A DNA stretch of 56,690 nucleotides from Clostridia bacterium UC5.1-1D2 (lineage in GTDB: Bacteria; Bacillota; Clostridia; Lachnospirales; Lachnospiraceae): NCBI GenBank assembly GCA_001304855.1, contig BBZN01000027.1, positions 1-56,690 on the forward strand, in the 5' to 3' direction. The notes beneath the pieces are model-generated. The model was given only the letters and a program-made list of their open reading frames with translations. It was not told where the DNA came from and ran no database searches. This document shows, in pieces, positions 8,450 to 20,113 of this stretch. Made by a program: the position numbers and the translations under genes. The first letter of the stretch is position 1. Each line of letters starts with the position of its first letter.

Positions 8450-9753
8450 ATGAAAAGGTGGATAACAGCAGGCGTGCTTGCCCTGGCTTTGGTGGGATGT
8501 TCCCGCTATGAGCCTTTGGAGGATATATCAAATGCGGCGGATGGTCTTTATGAGACAGAGGCCGGAGAGACAGCAGCGATGGATGATGAGGCGGCTTCCC
8601 CCGCAGAGGAGGAGGTTATCTCTATTTCAACCTATCCTCCCAGAGAACCGGTGAAGGTTAAGGGGATTTACGTATCTGCTTATGTGGCCGGAACCGGCGA
8701 CATGATGGACAAAATTATTGAAGAGATTGACAAGACAGAGCTCAATGCAGTGGTGATCGATGTGAAGGATGACCAGGCAGAATCACATTTTCCATGGATT
8801 CCCCTACTGTGAATGAGATTGGAGCCTGTGAGGTGTTTATCAGGGATCTGCCCGGACTGATTCAGAAGCTGGAGGAACACCATATTTATCCCATTGCCAG
8901 AGTGGTGGCCTTCAGGGATCCCTATCTTGCTGAGAAGAAGCCGGAGTGGAGCCTTCATGTGGCGGACGGAAGCATTTACAGGGATAACAAGGGCCTCGCT
9001 TGGGTGAACCCGTATAAACAGGAGGTTTGGGATTACCTGGTGGAGGTTGGGAAGAAGGCCGGCGAGATGGGCTTTAAGGAGATTCAGTTTGACTATATCC
9101 GCTTTGCTGTGGACAGCACCATGAAGGATGTGGTTTTTGATGATGCAGATACCCTTGGCCGCAGCAAGACTGAGGCCATAACGGAGTTTATCAGCTATGC
9201 CTATGATAAGCTGGCAAGGGAAGGCCTTTACGTGTCTGCTGATGTGTTCGGAACGATTATGCGCAGCGAGGAGGATGCAGCCTCAGTGGGCCAGGAGTAT
9301 ACGGATATGGCGGAGCATCTGGATTATATCTGCCCTATGATTTATCCTTCCCACTACGGTCCGGGAAATTTTGGTATTGAAAATCCGGACAAAGAGCCTT
9401 ATGATACTATAAGGAACGCGTTGCGAGGTTCAAAGGAGCTTTTGGCTGCTTCCAAGAAGGACAGGTCCCAGGCGGTTGTCAGACCCTGGCTGCAGGATTT
9501 TACGGCCTCCTATCTGGCAGATTATATTGATTATGGAGATCAGCAGGTAAGAGAGCAGATTCAGGCTGTCTACGATTCCGGATATGACGAATGGATTCTC
9601 TGGGACGCAGGGGTGAGTTACCACTACGGCGGCCTTCTGACTCCTGAGGAGGCTCAGGCGGAGGAAGAGCGGATAGCAGAGTCCAGGGCGGCTCTGCCGC
9701 CTGAGACGGCTCCTGCGCAGTCTGCGCCTGAGGAGGAGGCGCCCCGGCTCTGA
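8450..9753 (+). CDS. DUF4015 putative glycoside-hydrolase lipoprotein, one frameshift
   Basis: Reconstructed length is 434 residues. The N terminus MKRWITAGVLALALVGC has a lipobox (LVGC), so the mature protein is probably anchored outside the membrane. An acidic linker follows, then a TIM-barrel-like region with VKGIYVSAY, LNAVVIDVKDD, ARVVAFRDPY, EIQFDYIRFA, VSADVFG and ICPMIYPSHY, the strand motifs of the DUF4015 family. One G is lost near 8779 (CAGGCAG should be CAGGGCAG). The C-terminal tail is Ala/Glu/Pro-rich and runs into a 39-bp tandem repeat that contains the stop codon. Activity on a cell-surface polysaccharide is suggested by the family but not shown. Confidence 0.8.
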
Positions 9754-9859
9754 GAGGGAGCAAAGCCTGAGGAGGAGGCGCCCCGGCTCTGAGAGGGAGC
9801 AAAGCCTGAGGAGGAGGCGCCCCGGCCTTGAGAGGGAGCAAAGCCTGAGGAGGGCGCAT
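9726..9859 (+). repeat. 39-bp tandem repeat covering the 3' end and stop codon
   Basis: Units start at 9726, 9765, 9804 and (partial) 9843, nearly identical. Each contains the codons for APRL or APRP followed by TGA, so the gene's last codons and stop are copied three times in frame. Copy number therefore cannot change the lipoprotein sequence. The GAGGAGG within the last partial unit sits just before an ATGATG at 9858. Confidence 0.9.
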
Positions 9860-9888
9860 GATGAAAAGAAGTTCGGGAGAGATTATAA

Positions 9889-10146
9889 ATGACAGAGGGA
9901 ATGGACCGGGTTCCAAAGCCCGGAGCCTTTTACAGGCATTTTAAGAACAAGCTGTATCAGATTGTGGGAGTGGCCCTTCACTCGGAGACAGGCGAGGAGA
10001 TGGTGGTTTACCAGGCTCTTTACGGCGACTACCGGATGTATGTCAGGCCGCTGGATATGTTCGTCGGCCAGGTGGACAGGGAGAAGTACCCGGACGCAGA
10101 ACAGAGATACAGGTTTGAGGAGGTAAGTTTAAAGGCAGGACAGTGA
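9889..10146 (+). CDS. DUF1653 family protein
   Basis: The 85-residue intact protein has the DUF1653 pattern: [22 protein letters not shown], then [13 protein letters not shown], then [14 protein letters not shown]. This is a small beta-rich fold common in Firmicutes and Proteobacteria with no established function. The start is supported by GGGAGAG upstream. A second start at 9858, next to the final 39-bp repeat unit, opens an overlapping 28-codon frame that I do not call. Its stop lies inside a terminator hairpin (10131-10163). Confidence 0.85.
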   Translation: MTEGMDRVPKPGAFYRHFKNKLYQIVGVALHSETGEEMVVYQALYGDYRMYVRPLDMFVGQVDREKYPDAEQRYRFEEVSLKAGQ

Positions 10147-10164
10147 TATTCGGTCCTGCCTTTT
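10131..10164 (+). terminator. terminator overlapping the DUF1653 stop codon
   Basis: Eleven-base perfect arms, AAAGGCAGGAC and GTCCTGCCTTT (10131-10141, 10153-10163), end in a T-run. The stop codon lies in the loop. Confidence 0.8.
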
Positions 10165-10194
10165 CAGCCGGGTGAAATATGAATTAGAAGGACG

Positions 10195-12110
10195 GTGGAC
10201 ACGTTGTTTGATTTGGAGGAGGAACTGAAGAAACTCCCGGCCAGTCCGGGAGTTTATCTTATGCATAACGACAGGGATGAGATCATCTATGTGGGGAAGG
10301 CCATCAGCTTGAAGAACCGGGTGAGACAGTATTTTCAGAGCAGCCGGAACAAGACTTCAAAGATTGAGCAGATGGTGTCCCATATTGCCTGGTTCGAGTA
10401 TATTATCACTGACTCGGAGCTGGAAGCCTTGTGCTGGAGTGCAACCTGATAAAGGAACACAGGCCCAGATACAACACCATGTTGAAGGACGACAAGGGTT
10501 ATCCCTACATCAAGGCTACGGTTGGGGAGGAGTTTCCAAGGCTTTTTATGGCCAGGGATATGAAGAAGGACGGCAGGAGTAAATACTTCGGGCCCTTTAC
10601 CAGCATGGGCGCAGTGAAGGACACCCTGGATCTGATACACAAGCTGTATCATATACGCACCTGCAGCCGCAGCCTGCCAAAGGATATCGGAAAGGACCGG
10701 CCCTGCCTGAATTATCACATCAAGCAGTGCGACGCTCCCTGCCAGGGTTATATTTCCGGGGAGCAGTACAGGCGTAATTTCAGCCAGGCCCTGGATTTTT
10801 TGGGGGGCAAGTATGAACCTCTCATAAAAAGCCTGGAGGAAAAGATGCAGGCTGCATCGGAGCAGCTGGAGTTTGAGCGGGCCATCGAGTACAGGGAACT
10901 TTTAGGAAGCGTGAAAAAGATTGCCCAGAAGCAGAAGATAACCAGCAGCAGCATGGAGGATCGGGATATAGTGGCTTTGGCAAGAGACGAGAAGGACGCC
11001 GTTGTCCAGGTTTTCTTCATCCGGGAAGGGAAACTGATCGGAAGGGATCATTTCCATGTGACGGCAGCCACTGCAGAGAACGACGGTGAGATTCTGGGCA
11101 GCTTTGTGAAGCAGTTCTATGCAGGAACTCCCTTTATTCCCAGGGAACTGTGGCTCCAGTATCCCCTGGCTGAGGAGGAGATTATCAGCCAGTGGCTTTC
11201 AGGAAAGCGGGGCCAGAAGGTAAAGATCGTGGTTCCCAAAAAAGGGGAGAAGGAGCGGCTGGTAGAGCTGGCCGCAAAGAATGCAGCCCTTGTGCTGAGC
11301 CAGGATAAGGAGAGGATCAAGAAGGAGGAGCTGCGGACCATCGGGGCCATGAACCAGATTGGGGCGCTCATCGGACTGGAGGGCGTGAGGAGACTGGAGG
11401 CTTACGATATTTCAAATACCAGCGGTGTGGAGTCTGTGGGTTCCATGGTGGTGTATGAGGACGGAAAGCCAAAGCGCAGTGATTACAGAAAGTTTAAGAT
11501 TAAGACGGTACAGGGGCCCAACGACTACGCTTCCATGGAGGAGGTGCTGACCAGGCGCTTTACCCACGGACTGAAGGAGGCGGAGGAGCTTGAGCGGAAG
11601 GGGGAGGATTTGAAGCTTGGGAATTTTACCAGGTTTCCGGATCTGATTATGATGGACGGAGGCCGGGGACAGGTGAATATTGCACTGGATGTCCTTGGAA
11701 AGCTGGGTCTGTCCATTCCGGTCTGCGGCATGGTGAAGGACGATAACCACAGGACAAGGGGGCTCTATTATAACAATGTGGAAGTGCCCATCGACAGGCA
11801 CTCGGAAGGTTTCAGGCTGATCACAAGGATTCAGGATGAAGCCCACCGGTTTGCTATTGAGTACCACAGAAGCCTGAGAGGGAAAGGCCAGGTGAAATCG
11901 GTTCTGGATGATATCCCGGGGATCGGGCCTGCCAGAAGAAAGGCGCTGATGCGTCATTTTAAAGACATTGAAGCTGTGCGGACTGCAGAAGTCCAGGAAC
12001 TGGAGCAGGCGCCTCAGATGAATAAACGGGCGGCGGAGGCTGTGTTCCGGTTCTTTCATGAACGTCCAGAACACCCAGAATCTGGAAAACAAGACGTAGA
12101 AAACACATGA
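10195..12110 (+). CDS. uvrC: excinuclease ABC subunit C, one frameshift
   Basis: Reconstructed length is 638 residues. An N-terminal GIY-YIG nuclease (GVYLM, IIYVGKA) is followed by a Cys-rich segment (CNYHI-like [13 protein letters not shown]) and a UVR motif near residue 200 ([14 protein letters not shown]). An RNase H-like 5' nuclease domain ([21 protein letters not shown], split here) and C-terminal helix-hairpin-helix repeats ([13 protein letters not shown]) complete it. UvrC makes both incisions in nucleotide-excision repair with UvrAB. One base is lost near 10431: GCCTTGTGC should read GCCCTTGTGC, giving EALVLECN. The start is GTG with AAGGA close upstream. Confidence 0.92.
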
Positions 12111-12184
12111 CAACCTGTTTAAATTGTGATAGTATGATAGAAGCTATAGGTTATAAGAATAAACCGCATTAAGGGGGTAAAACC

Positions 12185-13116
12185 ATGCATGGAGTAACCA
12201 TATCGGAATTAATTGAGAAAATGAAGCTTATCAATACCACACCGGACATAGACACAGACAAGATTGTGCTGACCCATCCGGATGTGAACCGCCCGGCCTT
12301 GCAGCTTACGGGATTTTTTGACCATTTTGACAGAGAGCGTGTTCAGATCATCGGATACGTGGAGCAGGCATATATTAGTACCATGGAGAAGGAGCACAAG
12401 AGGCAGATGTATGATAAGCTGACCTCCAGCCAGATCCCCTGCCTTGTATTCAGCCGGGGCCAGGAGCCGGATGAGGACCTTCTGGAGTTCTGCAATTACT
12501 ATGGAGTCCCCTGCCTGGTGTCCGATAAGACTACCTCTTCCCTGATGGCGGAAATCATCCGCTGGCTCAATGTGAAGCTGGCTCCCTGTATCAGCATCCA
12601 CGGCGTTCTTATCGATGTGTTCGGCGAGGGAGTGCTGATTATGGGCGAGAGCGGCATCGGCAAGAGCGAGGCGGCTTTGGAACTGATAAAGCGGGGCCAC
12701 CGTCTTGTAACCGACGATGTGGTTGAGATACGGAAGGTAAGCGACGACACGCTCATCGGCAACGCGCCGGATATCACAAAGCATTTCATTGAACTTCGGG
12801 GCATCGGAATCGTGGATGTAAAACATTGTTCGGTGTGGAGAGCGTAAAGGAGACTCAGTCGATCGACATGGTCATCAAGCTGGAGGACTGGAACCGGGAT
12901 AAGGAGTATGACAGACTTGGACTGGAGGATCAGTATACGGAATTTCTGGGAAACCAGGTGGTGTGCCACACGATTCCCATCCGTCCGGGCCGGAACCTGG
13001 CCATCATTGTGGAGTCCGCCGCTGTCAATTACCGTCAGAAGAAGATGGGCTATAATGCAGCCCAGGAGCTGTACAACCGGGTACAGGCCAATATTGGAAA
13101 GGCTAACCAGGATTAA
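12185..13116 (+). CDS. hprK: HPr kinase/phosphorylase, one frameshift
   Basis: Reconstructed length is 310 residues. The C-terminal kinase domain shows SIHGVLID, the Walker A loop [16 protein letters not shown], and the family signature [15 protein letters not shown], which spans the error. A run of four A at about 12820 should be five. The enzyme phosphorylates Ser46 of HPr or Crh with ATP when glycolytic intermediates are high and reverses this with phosphate, which drives catabolite repression. The window holds three HPr-like proteins, two with Ser46. AAGGGGG precedes the ATG. A MITE-like element lies between this gene and murB. Confidence 0.93.
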
Positions 13117-13180
13117 CAGGTGTGCCTGCCGGCGTACCGATGAAAAAATTCGGGAATCAGCCCGAATTATTTTAAAAATG

Positions 13181-13332
13181 GTAACCCTTCAGACGGCCCA
13201 TCTTCTTGACCGATAAAACCGGTCAGGAGATATCGGATGTCCTTCCGATGTGAAACCTGGTGCGAAATCGGTCTTATAAGCGAGCTTAACGCCCGCTTTT
13301 GCGCCACGTTTCCACGCCGCCTGAACGGTTAC
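13181..13332. mobile_element. MITE-like element, copy A (IS66-type ends)
   Basis: The 152-bp non-coding element begins GTAACCCTTCAGACGGC and ends in a sequence whose reverse complement is GTAACCGTTCAGGCGGC, 15 of 17 bases matching. It is flanked by TAAAAATG (13173-13180) and TAAAAATC (13333-13340), a 7-of-8 direct repeat. Ends starting GTAA with 8-bp target duplications are typical of the IS66 family. The interior has several small hairpins and no reading frame. The right half may supply or carry sequences upstream of murB, whose start is 27 bp beyond. Confidence 0.75.
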
Positions 13333-13359
13333 TAAAAATCGATGGTTTGCGAGGAATGT

Positions 13360-14284
13360 ATGTTGAATTTGGATCGTATGTTAAAAGAGACGCTTGTCTC
13401 GGAAGGCTCGGTGTATAAGACCATGGAGCCGATGAGCAGGCATACCACCTTCCGGATTGGAGGCCCCGCCGCATTTTTTGCGGGTCCTTCCAATGAAGAG
13501 GAGCTGGCGGCGGTTCTCCGCCTGTGCGGGGAATATGGTATTCCCTGGAAAATTCTGGGTAACGGAAGTAATCTTCTGGTCAGCGACCAGGGGGTGGAGG
13601 GCGTTGTCATAGCATGGAGCATGGATGGAATTACGGGCGGGTTCAGAACGGCCTTGTGACTGCGGGAGCGGGACTGCTTTTGAGCCGGGCCGCCCATCTG
13701 GCTTTTGAGGCATCTCTGGAGGGGCTGGAATTTGCGGCGGGGATACCCGGCACTGTAGGAGGCGCTCTGGTTATGAATGCGGGAGCCTACGGCTCGGAGA
13801 TCAAGGCGGTACTGGTGTCCGCCAAAGTCATGACGCCTCAGGGGGAGACGCTTGACTTAAAGGCGGAGGAGCTGAAGCTGGGATACCGCTCCAGCATCAT
13901 ACCTGAGGCGGGCTATGTGGTCCTGGAGGCAGTTTTTGGTCTTAAGCCGGGGGAGAAAGACGGGATCGAAGCGCGCATGAAGGATCTGGCCGCCCGCAGG
14001 AAGGAGAAGCAGCCTCTGGAATATCCCAGCGCAGGAAGCACCTTTAAGCGCCGGAGGGGTATTTTGCAGGAAAACTCATAGAGGATGCAGGACTCCGCGG
14101 CTACAGGCTGGGCGGGGCCCAGGTGTCAGAGAAGCACTGCGGCTTTGTGATCAACAGGGAAGGGGCCACTGCTGCAGACGTGATCAATCTCTGCAGGCAC
14201 GTCCAAAGCCAGGTGAAGGCCAATGCAGGCGTGGATCTGGACATGGAAGTGAAGCGCTGGGGCGTGTTTTCAGACGCGCCCTGA
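13360..14284 (+). CDS. murB: UDP-N-acetylenolpyruvoylglucosamine reductase, two frameshifts
   Basis: Reconstructed length is about 308 residues. FAD-binding motifs are [15 protein letters not shown] and [12 protein letters not shown]. The substrate region is [23 protein letters not shown], and [13 protein letters not shown] carries the Ser that protonates the product. The C-terminal helix [17 protein letters not shown] is intact. One base is missing near 13607 and one C near 14053 (GCGCCGG should be GCGCCCGG). MurB reduces enolpyruvyl-UDP-GlcNAc to UDP-MurNAc for peptidoglycan. I prefer ATG at 13360 because GAGGA lies 5-8 bp upstream; an in-frame ATG exists at 13342. Confidence 0.92.
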
Positions 14285-14325
14285 CAACGGCGCCATACGG
14301 CAGAAAATCCAACTGAGGTGGACAA

Positions 14326-15194
14326 ATGAAGCTTGTAATTGTAACTGGAATGTCCGGAGCAGGTAAGACCATTGCGCTGAAGATGCTGGAAGATTTGGGG
14401 TTTTATTGTGTGGATAATCTGCTATAACCCTGGTGGATAAATTTGTCCAGCTGGTCAGCGGGGGCAGCGAGGTAAGGCAGGCTGCGCTGGGACTGGATAT
14501 ACGCAGCGGCGAGGATTTAAGCCAGCTGGATGCAATTTTGAAATGCTGGAGGGAACAGGGGATGGAATTTCAGATCCTGTTCCTGGACGCCAGCGACGCC
14601 ATTCTGATTAAGCGTTTTAAAGAGACGAGGCGCAGCCATCCGCTGTCCGGCGCAGGAAGGCTGGACAAGGGGATTGAGAAGGAACGGGCCAAGCTGGAGT
14701 TTCTGAAGCGGGGGGCGGACTATATCATTGATACCAGCCAGCTGCTCACAAGGGAACTGAAGGCGGAACTGGAAAAGATATTTCTGGAGGATCAGGACTA
14801 CAAAAATATGTTTGTCACAGTTCTGTCCTTTGGCTTTAAGTACGGAATACCGGAGGATGCAGATCTGGTTTTCGACGTGCGCTTTCTTCCCAATCCCTAT
14901 TATGTGGAGGAGCTGCGGCTGCTTACAGGGGAGGACGAGGCTGTGAGAAACTATGTGATGCAGGGGGGCGTGGCCGCCCAGTTTCTGCCCAGGCTCTTTG
15001 ATATGATTGATTTTCTGCTGCCCAATTATATTAAGGAGGGCAAGAACCAGCTGGTGGTGGCTGTGGGCTGTACGGGGGGAAAGCACCGCTCTGTGACCGT
15101 GGTGAAAGCGCTCTATGACCATCTGAAGGGGTTTGAAAAATATGGCCTTAAGATGGAGCACAGGGATATTGAAAAAGACAATAAAAGGAAGTAG
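14326..15194 (+). CDS. rapZ: RNase adapter / nucleotide-binding protein RapZ (YvcJ), one frameshift
   Basis: Reconstructed length is 289 residues. The N-terminal Walker A loop is GMSGAGKT, followed by FYCVDNLP. The C-terminal domain shows [24 protein letters not shown] and [10 protein letters not shown], both diagnostic. One C is lost near 14422 (CTGCTATAA should be CTGCCTATAA). YvcJ/RapZ proteins bind and hydrolyse nucleotides; E. coli RapZ controls GlmS through small RNAs, while the Firmicute role is less clear. The gene lies two bases from whiA. The yvcK gene usually found between them in Bacillus is absent. GAGGTG precedes the start. Confidence 0.92.
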
Positions 15195-15196
15195 CG

Positions 15197-16164
15197 GTGA
15201 ATGTGATGTCATTTTCTTCAAAGGTAAAAGAAGAACTTTCCAGGCAGATTCCTCCTGCCCGCCACTGCCAGATCGCGGAGATCGCTGCAATATTAAGCCT
15301 TTGCGGGCGGGTGAAGATATCGGCAGCCGACCATTTTTCCATAGAAATTCACACGGAAAATGTGGCAGTTGCAAGAAAGTACTTTACATTATTGAAAAAA
15401 CATTTAATATAAGTACTGACGTCTCGATTCGCAGAGGAGCTTATCTGAAGCGGAACAGAACCTATATTGTAGCAGTCAGGGATCACGGCGATGCACTTAA
15501 AGTGCTGCAGGCGGCCAAGCTTATTGACAGTCAGGGGGAGATTCGGGAGAACCTTTCGCTGGTCAGCAACGTGGTGGTACAGAATGCCTGCTGCAGGAGG
15601 GCTTTCATCCGCGGCGCATTTCTTGCGGCGGGTTCCATCAGCGCGCCGGAGAAATTCTACCACTTTGAGATTGTCTGTCCTTCCATGGCGAAAGCGGAAC
15701 AGTTGAAAAGCGTGATTGCTGCTTTTGAGATTGATGCCAAAATAGTGCTTCGGAAGAAGTATTATGTGGTATATATCAAGGAGGGCAGCCAGATTGTGGA
15801 CATCCTCAATGTGATGGAAGCCCCTGTGTCTCTTATGGAGCTTGAAAACATCCGAATTCTGAAGGAGATAAGCAACAGTGTAAACCGCCAGGTGAATTGT
15901 GAGACTGCGAACATAAATAAGACGGTGTCTGCAGCTGTAAAGCAGATAGAAGATATCCGCTTTATCAGAGAGACAATTGGTATTGACGGGCTGCCTGACG
16001 GTCTTCGGGAAATGGCCCTCATACGTCTGGAACGGCCGGAGGCCAGCCTTAAGGAACTGGGGGAAGCCCTGGATCCGCCGGTGGGCAAATCGGGTGTTAA
16101 CCATCGTTTAAGAAAGCTGTGCCTTATGGCAGAAGAACTGCGTGAACAGCGCCATGACAGATAG
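15197..16164 (+). CDS. whiA: WhiA sporulation/cell-division DNA-binding protein, one frameshift
   Basis: Reconstructed length is 322 residues. It has an N-terminal LAGLIDADG-like half (FSSKVKEELS, then CCRRAFIRGAFLAAGSISAP) and a C-terminal HTH (SLKELGEALDPPVGKSGVNHRLRKL). An A-run of six near 15400 should be seven, giving LKKTFNISTDVSIRRGAYL. WhiA links growth and division in Firmicutes and activates sporulation division genes in Actinobacteria. GTG at 15197, with AGGAAG five bases before it, is the best start; ATG at 15206 is possible. It is followed by a Crh-like gene, as in Bacillus. Confidence 0.92.
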
Positions 16165-16198
16165 CGCAGTAGTTTTGGTTGGAATGAGGAGGATAATT

Positions 16199-16453
16199 AT
16201 GGTTAAGAAGTCAGTGACAGTTGGATTGTTATCAGGATTGGAAGCAAGGCCGGCAGCCATGCTTGTACAGGTAGCAAGCCAGTACGCCAGCAGTATCTAT
16301 CTGGAGAGAGAATCAAAGCGTGTTAACGCAAAGAGTATCATGGGAATGATGACCCTTGGGCTTGCAGCCGGCGATGCGATTACAGTGGAAGCGGTTGGGG
16401 AAGATGAGGAGAGGGCGGTTTCTGAGATTGAAAGGCTTCTTTTAGCTCAGTAA
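16199..16453 (+). CDS. Crh-like HPr paralogue (Glu15, Ser46)
   Basis: The 84-residue intact protein has the HPr fold. At the position of the phospho-acceptor His15 it reads GLEARPA, so residue 15 is Glu and it cannot take phosphate from enzyme I. Ser46 is kept in NAKSIMGMM, the HPr-kinase site. This is the logic of Bacillus Crh (Gln15, Ser46), which serves only as a CcpA co-repressor, and the place after whiA is the same. AGGAGG lies six bases before the ATG. A terminator follows. Its function as a regulatory-only HPr is inferred from these residues and synteny. Confidence 0.88.
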   Translation: MVKKSVTVGLLSGLEARPAAMLVQVASQYASSIYLERESKRVNAKSIMGMMTLGLAAGDAITVEAVGEDEERAVSEIERLLLAQ

Positions 16454-16487
16454 GAGTTCTGGAAAATAGAATGATAGACGAATATGG

Positions 16488-16518
16488 GAACCAGGCGGAT
16501 ATATGTCTGGTTCTTTTC
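16488..16518 (+). terminator. terminator after the crh-like gene
   Basis: Arms GAACCAG (16488-16494) and CTGGTTC (16507-16513) are followed by TTTTCTTTT. Confidence 0.75.
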
Positions 16519-16589
16519 TTTTGTCCGGATTTGTGCTAGACTTATATCTGTATGTACACAATGCAAATCAGACAAAGGAGAATAACCCA

Positions 16590-19500
16590 ATGGCATTTAC
16601 GCATTTACACGTCCATACGGAGTACAGTCTTTTGGACGGTTCTTCCAAAATTGAAGAGCTTACGGCCGGGCCGGGAACTGGGGATGGACAGCCTGGCCAT
16701 AACAGACCACGGCGTGATGTACGGCGTGATAGATTTCTATAAAGCTGCAAAAGCGGAGGGCATCAAGCCCATACTGGGCTGCGAGGTCTATGTGGCCCCC
16801 GGCTCGCGGTTTGACAGGGAAAATGTAAGCGGAGAGGATCGCTATTACCATCTGGTACTTCTGGCTGAGAACAATCAGGGATATCAGAATCTGATGAAGA
16901 TTGTCTCCAAAGGATTTGTGGACGGCTTCTATTATAAGCCCAGGGTGGATTATGAGGTTCTCACCCGGTATCATGAGGGGATAATCGCTCTGAGCGCCTG
17001 CCTGGCAGGGGAGGTCCAGCGGTATCTCGGCAGGAATATGTATGAGGAAGCAGTCAGAGCCGCCGGGCGGTATGTGGATATTTTCGGAAAGGAAAATTTC
17101 TTCCTGGAGCTTCAGGATCACGGCCTGCCGGATCAGAAGCTGGTAAATCAGGGCTCATGCGCATGAGCCGCGAAACCGGCCTGGAACTGGTGGCTACCAA
17201 CGACATCCACTATACCTTTGCGGAGGATGAAAAGCCCCATGACATTCTCCTGTGCATCCAGACGGGGAAAAAGGTGGCTGATACGGACCGGATGCGCTAC
17301 GAGGGAGGACAGTATTACTGCAAGTCTGAGGATGAGATGCGGGCCCTTTTTCCTTATGCGCCCCAGGCCATTGAAAATACCCACAAGATTGCGGAGCGCT
17401 GCAATGTGGAGATCGAATTCGGGGTGACGAAACTGCCCAAGTATGAGGTGCCCCAGGGCTTTGACTCCTGGTCCTACTTAAACCATCTTTGCAGGGAGGG
17501 CTTTAAGACGCGGTACCCGGAGGATGACGGGACCCTGATGAAGCGTCTGGAATATGAGCTGGACGTTATTAAAAGTATGGGCTATGTGGATTATTTCCTG
17601 ATAGTTTGGGATTTTATCAATTATGCCCGGTCCAGGGATATTATTGTGGGGCCCGGCAGGGGATCTGCGGCAGGAAGCGTGGTATCCTACACCCTTGGAA
17701 TCACGAACATTGACCCCATGCCCTACAATCTGCTCTTTGAGCGTTTCCTGAACCCGGAACGTATATCCATGCCGGATATTGACATCGACTTTTGCTATGA
17801 ACGCAGGCAGGAGGTTATCGACTATGTGGTGGAGAAATACGGCAAGGACCAGGTGGTTCAGATCATCACCTTCGGAACCCTGGCCGCAAGAGGCGTGGTC
17901 CGGGATGTGGGCCGCGTTATGGATCTGCTATGCACTCTGCGATACGATAGCAAAGATGATTCCGGGGGAGCTGAATATGACCCTGGATAAAGCCCTGATG
18001 ATGAATCCGGATTTGAAGAAGGCTTACAATGAGGACCAGCAGGTGAAAAATCTCATCGACCTGTCCAAACGTCTGGAGGGGCTGCCAAGACACGCCTCCA
18101 TCCATGCGGCGGGCGTGGTAATCGGCAGCCGCTCCATTGATGAGTTTGTGCCGCTCTCCAAGAATGCCGACGGAACCATCACCACCCAGTTTACCATGAC
18201 CACAATCGAGGAGCTGGGGCTTTTAAAGATGGATTTCCTGGGCCTCAGGACCCTTACTGTGATACAGAATGCGGTGCGGCTGGTGGAGAAGGATTTCGGT
18301 ATTTCCATTGATATAGACCATATTGATTTTAATGACAAGAAGGTGCTGGATTCCATCGGTACGGGAAGGACAGAAGGCGTGTTCCAGCTGGAGAGCGCAG
18401 GGATGAAGAGCTTCATGAAGGAGCTTAAGCCTGAGAATCTGGAGGATATAATCGCAGGTATCTCACTGTACCGCCCGGGCCCTATGGATTTTATTCCGCG
18501 GTATCTGAAGGGTAAGAACGACCGGGGAGCCATCACTTACGAGTGCCCTCAGCTGGAGCATATTTTAAGCCCGACCTACGGATGTATTGTATACCAGGAG
18601 CAGGTTATGCAGATTGTGCGGGATCTGGCAGGCTACACTATGGGCAGAAGCGACCTGGTGCGCCGCGCAATGAGCAAGAAAAAGACCTCTGTAATGGAGA
18701 AAGAGAGGAAGAACTTGTCTACGGAAATACGGAGGAGGGGGTAACGGGCTGCGTAAACAACGGAATCGACGAGAAGGTTGCCAATCACATCTACGACGAG
18801 ATGATCGATTTTGCAAAATATGCCTTCAACAAATCCCATGCGGCCGCCTATGCAGTGGTTTCCTATCAGACCGCCTATTTGAAATATTACTATCCCCTGG
18901 AATTTATGGCGGCACTTATGACCTCCGTTATGGACAATGTGAGAAAGTTTTCGGAGTACATTCTCACCTGCCGCCGGATGATGAATATTACGGTGCTTCC
19001 CCCTGATATTAATGAGGGGGAGAGCGGGTTTTCCGTGTCGGGATCTGCAATCCGCTATGGGCTTTCTGCCATCAAAAGCGTGGGAAAACCGGTTATGGAC
19101 GAGATATTGGCAGAGCGTGACAAGAATGGCCCCTTCCGTTCCATGGAAGATTTTGTAAAGCGGATGACGATGAAGGAAGTGAACAAGCGGACTCTGGAGA
19201 ATTTTATCAAATCGGGAGCCCTGGATACTGCCGGGCACCAGAAAGCAGAAGATGGCGGTGGGCCCTCTTATGCTGGAGCAAGGGCCAAAAACTATAAGAC
19301 CATGGTGGAGGGGCAGATGAGCCTCTTTGACATAGCGGGGGAGGAGGAACGGGAGGAATTTCAGATTACATTTCCCGATATAGGGGAATACTCAAAGGAT
19401 GAGCTTCTGGCCTTTGAGAAGGAGATTCTGGGCGTCTACATCAGCGGTCATCCCATGGAGGACTATGAGGAGAGCTGGCGAAAGAACATTACCGCCACCT

Positions 19501-20051
19501 CGGCGGAGTTTGTGGTGGACGAGGAGACGGAGGAGGCCGACGTGAAGGACGGCGACCGTGTGACCATCGGCGGGATGGTGGCGGGAAAGACGGTCAAGAC
19601 GACCCGTAGCAATCAGCTGATGGCATTTATCAAGCTGGAGGATTTGGTGGGATCTGTGGAGGTCCTGGTATTTCCGAAGATTTACGAGTCCAACCGGGAG
19701 ATTCTCATAGAGGACGCAAAGCTTTTTGTCCAGGGAAGGGTTTCCCTGGGGGATGAGCCTGTGGGGAAGCTGGTGGGAGAAAAGATTATTCCCTTTGACA
19801 GCATTCCCAGGGAGCTGTGGCTCCAGTTCCCTGATAAGGAGACTTATCAGGCCGGTGAGCAGCGGCTTTTATCCGCCTTAAAAAACAGCGAGGGTACAGA
19901 CCAGGTGATCATCTACCTTCAGAAAGAGCGGGCCAAGAAAGCGCTTCCTCCCGCCTGGCGTGTAAAGGCCTCCAACGCCCTGGTAGGAGAGCTTGGAACA
20001 TTTCTTGGTGAAAAAAATGTCAAACTGGTAGAAAAAGGCTTGAAAACCTGA
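16590..20051 (+). CDS. dnaE: DNA polymerase III subunit alpha (DnaE), at least seven short-run errors
   Basis: Reconstructed length is 1156 residues. The N-terminal PHP domain begins [16 protein letters not shown]. The polymerase core has [10 protein letters not shown] and the catalytic MPDIDIDF. The region [14 protein letters not shown] follows, then a C-terminal OB-fold ([19 protein letters not shown]). Breaks repaired by short-run changes lie near 16662 and 16668 (CCC to CC twice), 17152 (GGGG), 17930 (CCC to C), 18713 (TTT), 19229 (CCC to C) and 19285 (GGGG). All repairs restore one continuous frame. AAAGGAG precedes the ATG. Confidence 0.93.
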
Positions 20052-20113
20052 GTGAAATGCATTAGAATAGCGTTGGGCATAATAACGAGAGAAAGAGAGC
20101 GAGGTAAATTGCT

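Noticed and set aside
9726..9859. CRISPR-like or attachment-site repeat
   Set aside because: Direct head-to-tail duplication of coding sequence with no spacers and no recombinase gene nearby.
16590..20051. Programmed frameshifting or inteins in dnaE
   Set aside because: There are several unrelated sites with no slippery heptamer or shared structure, and all fit short C/G/T run errors like those elsewhere.
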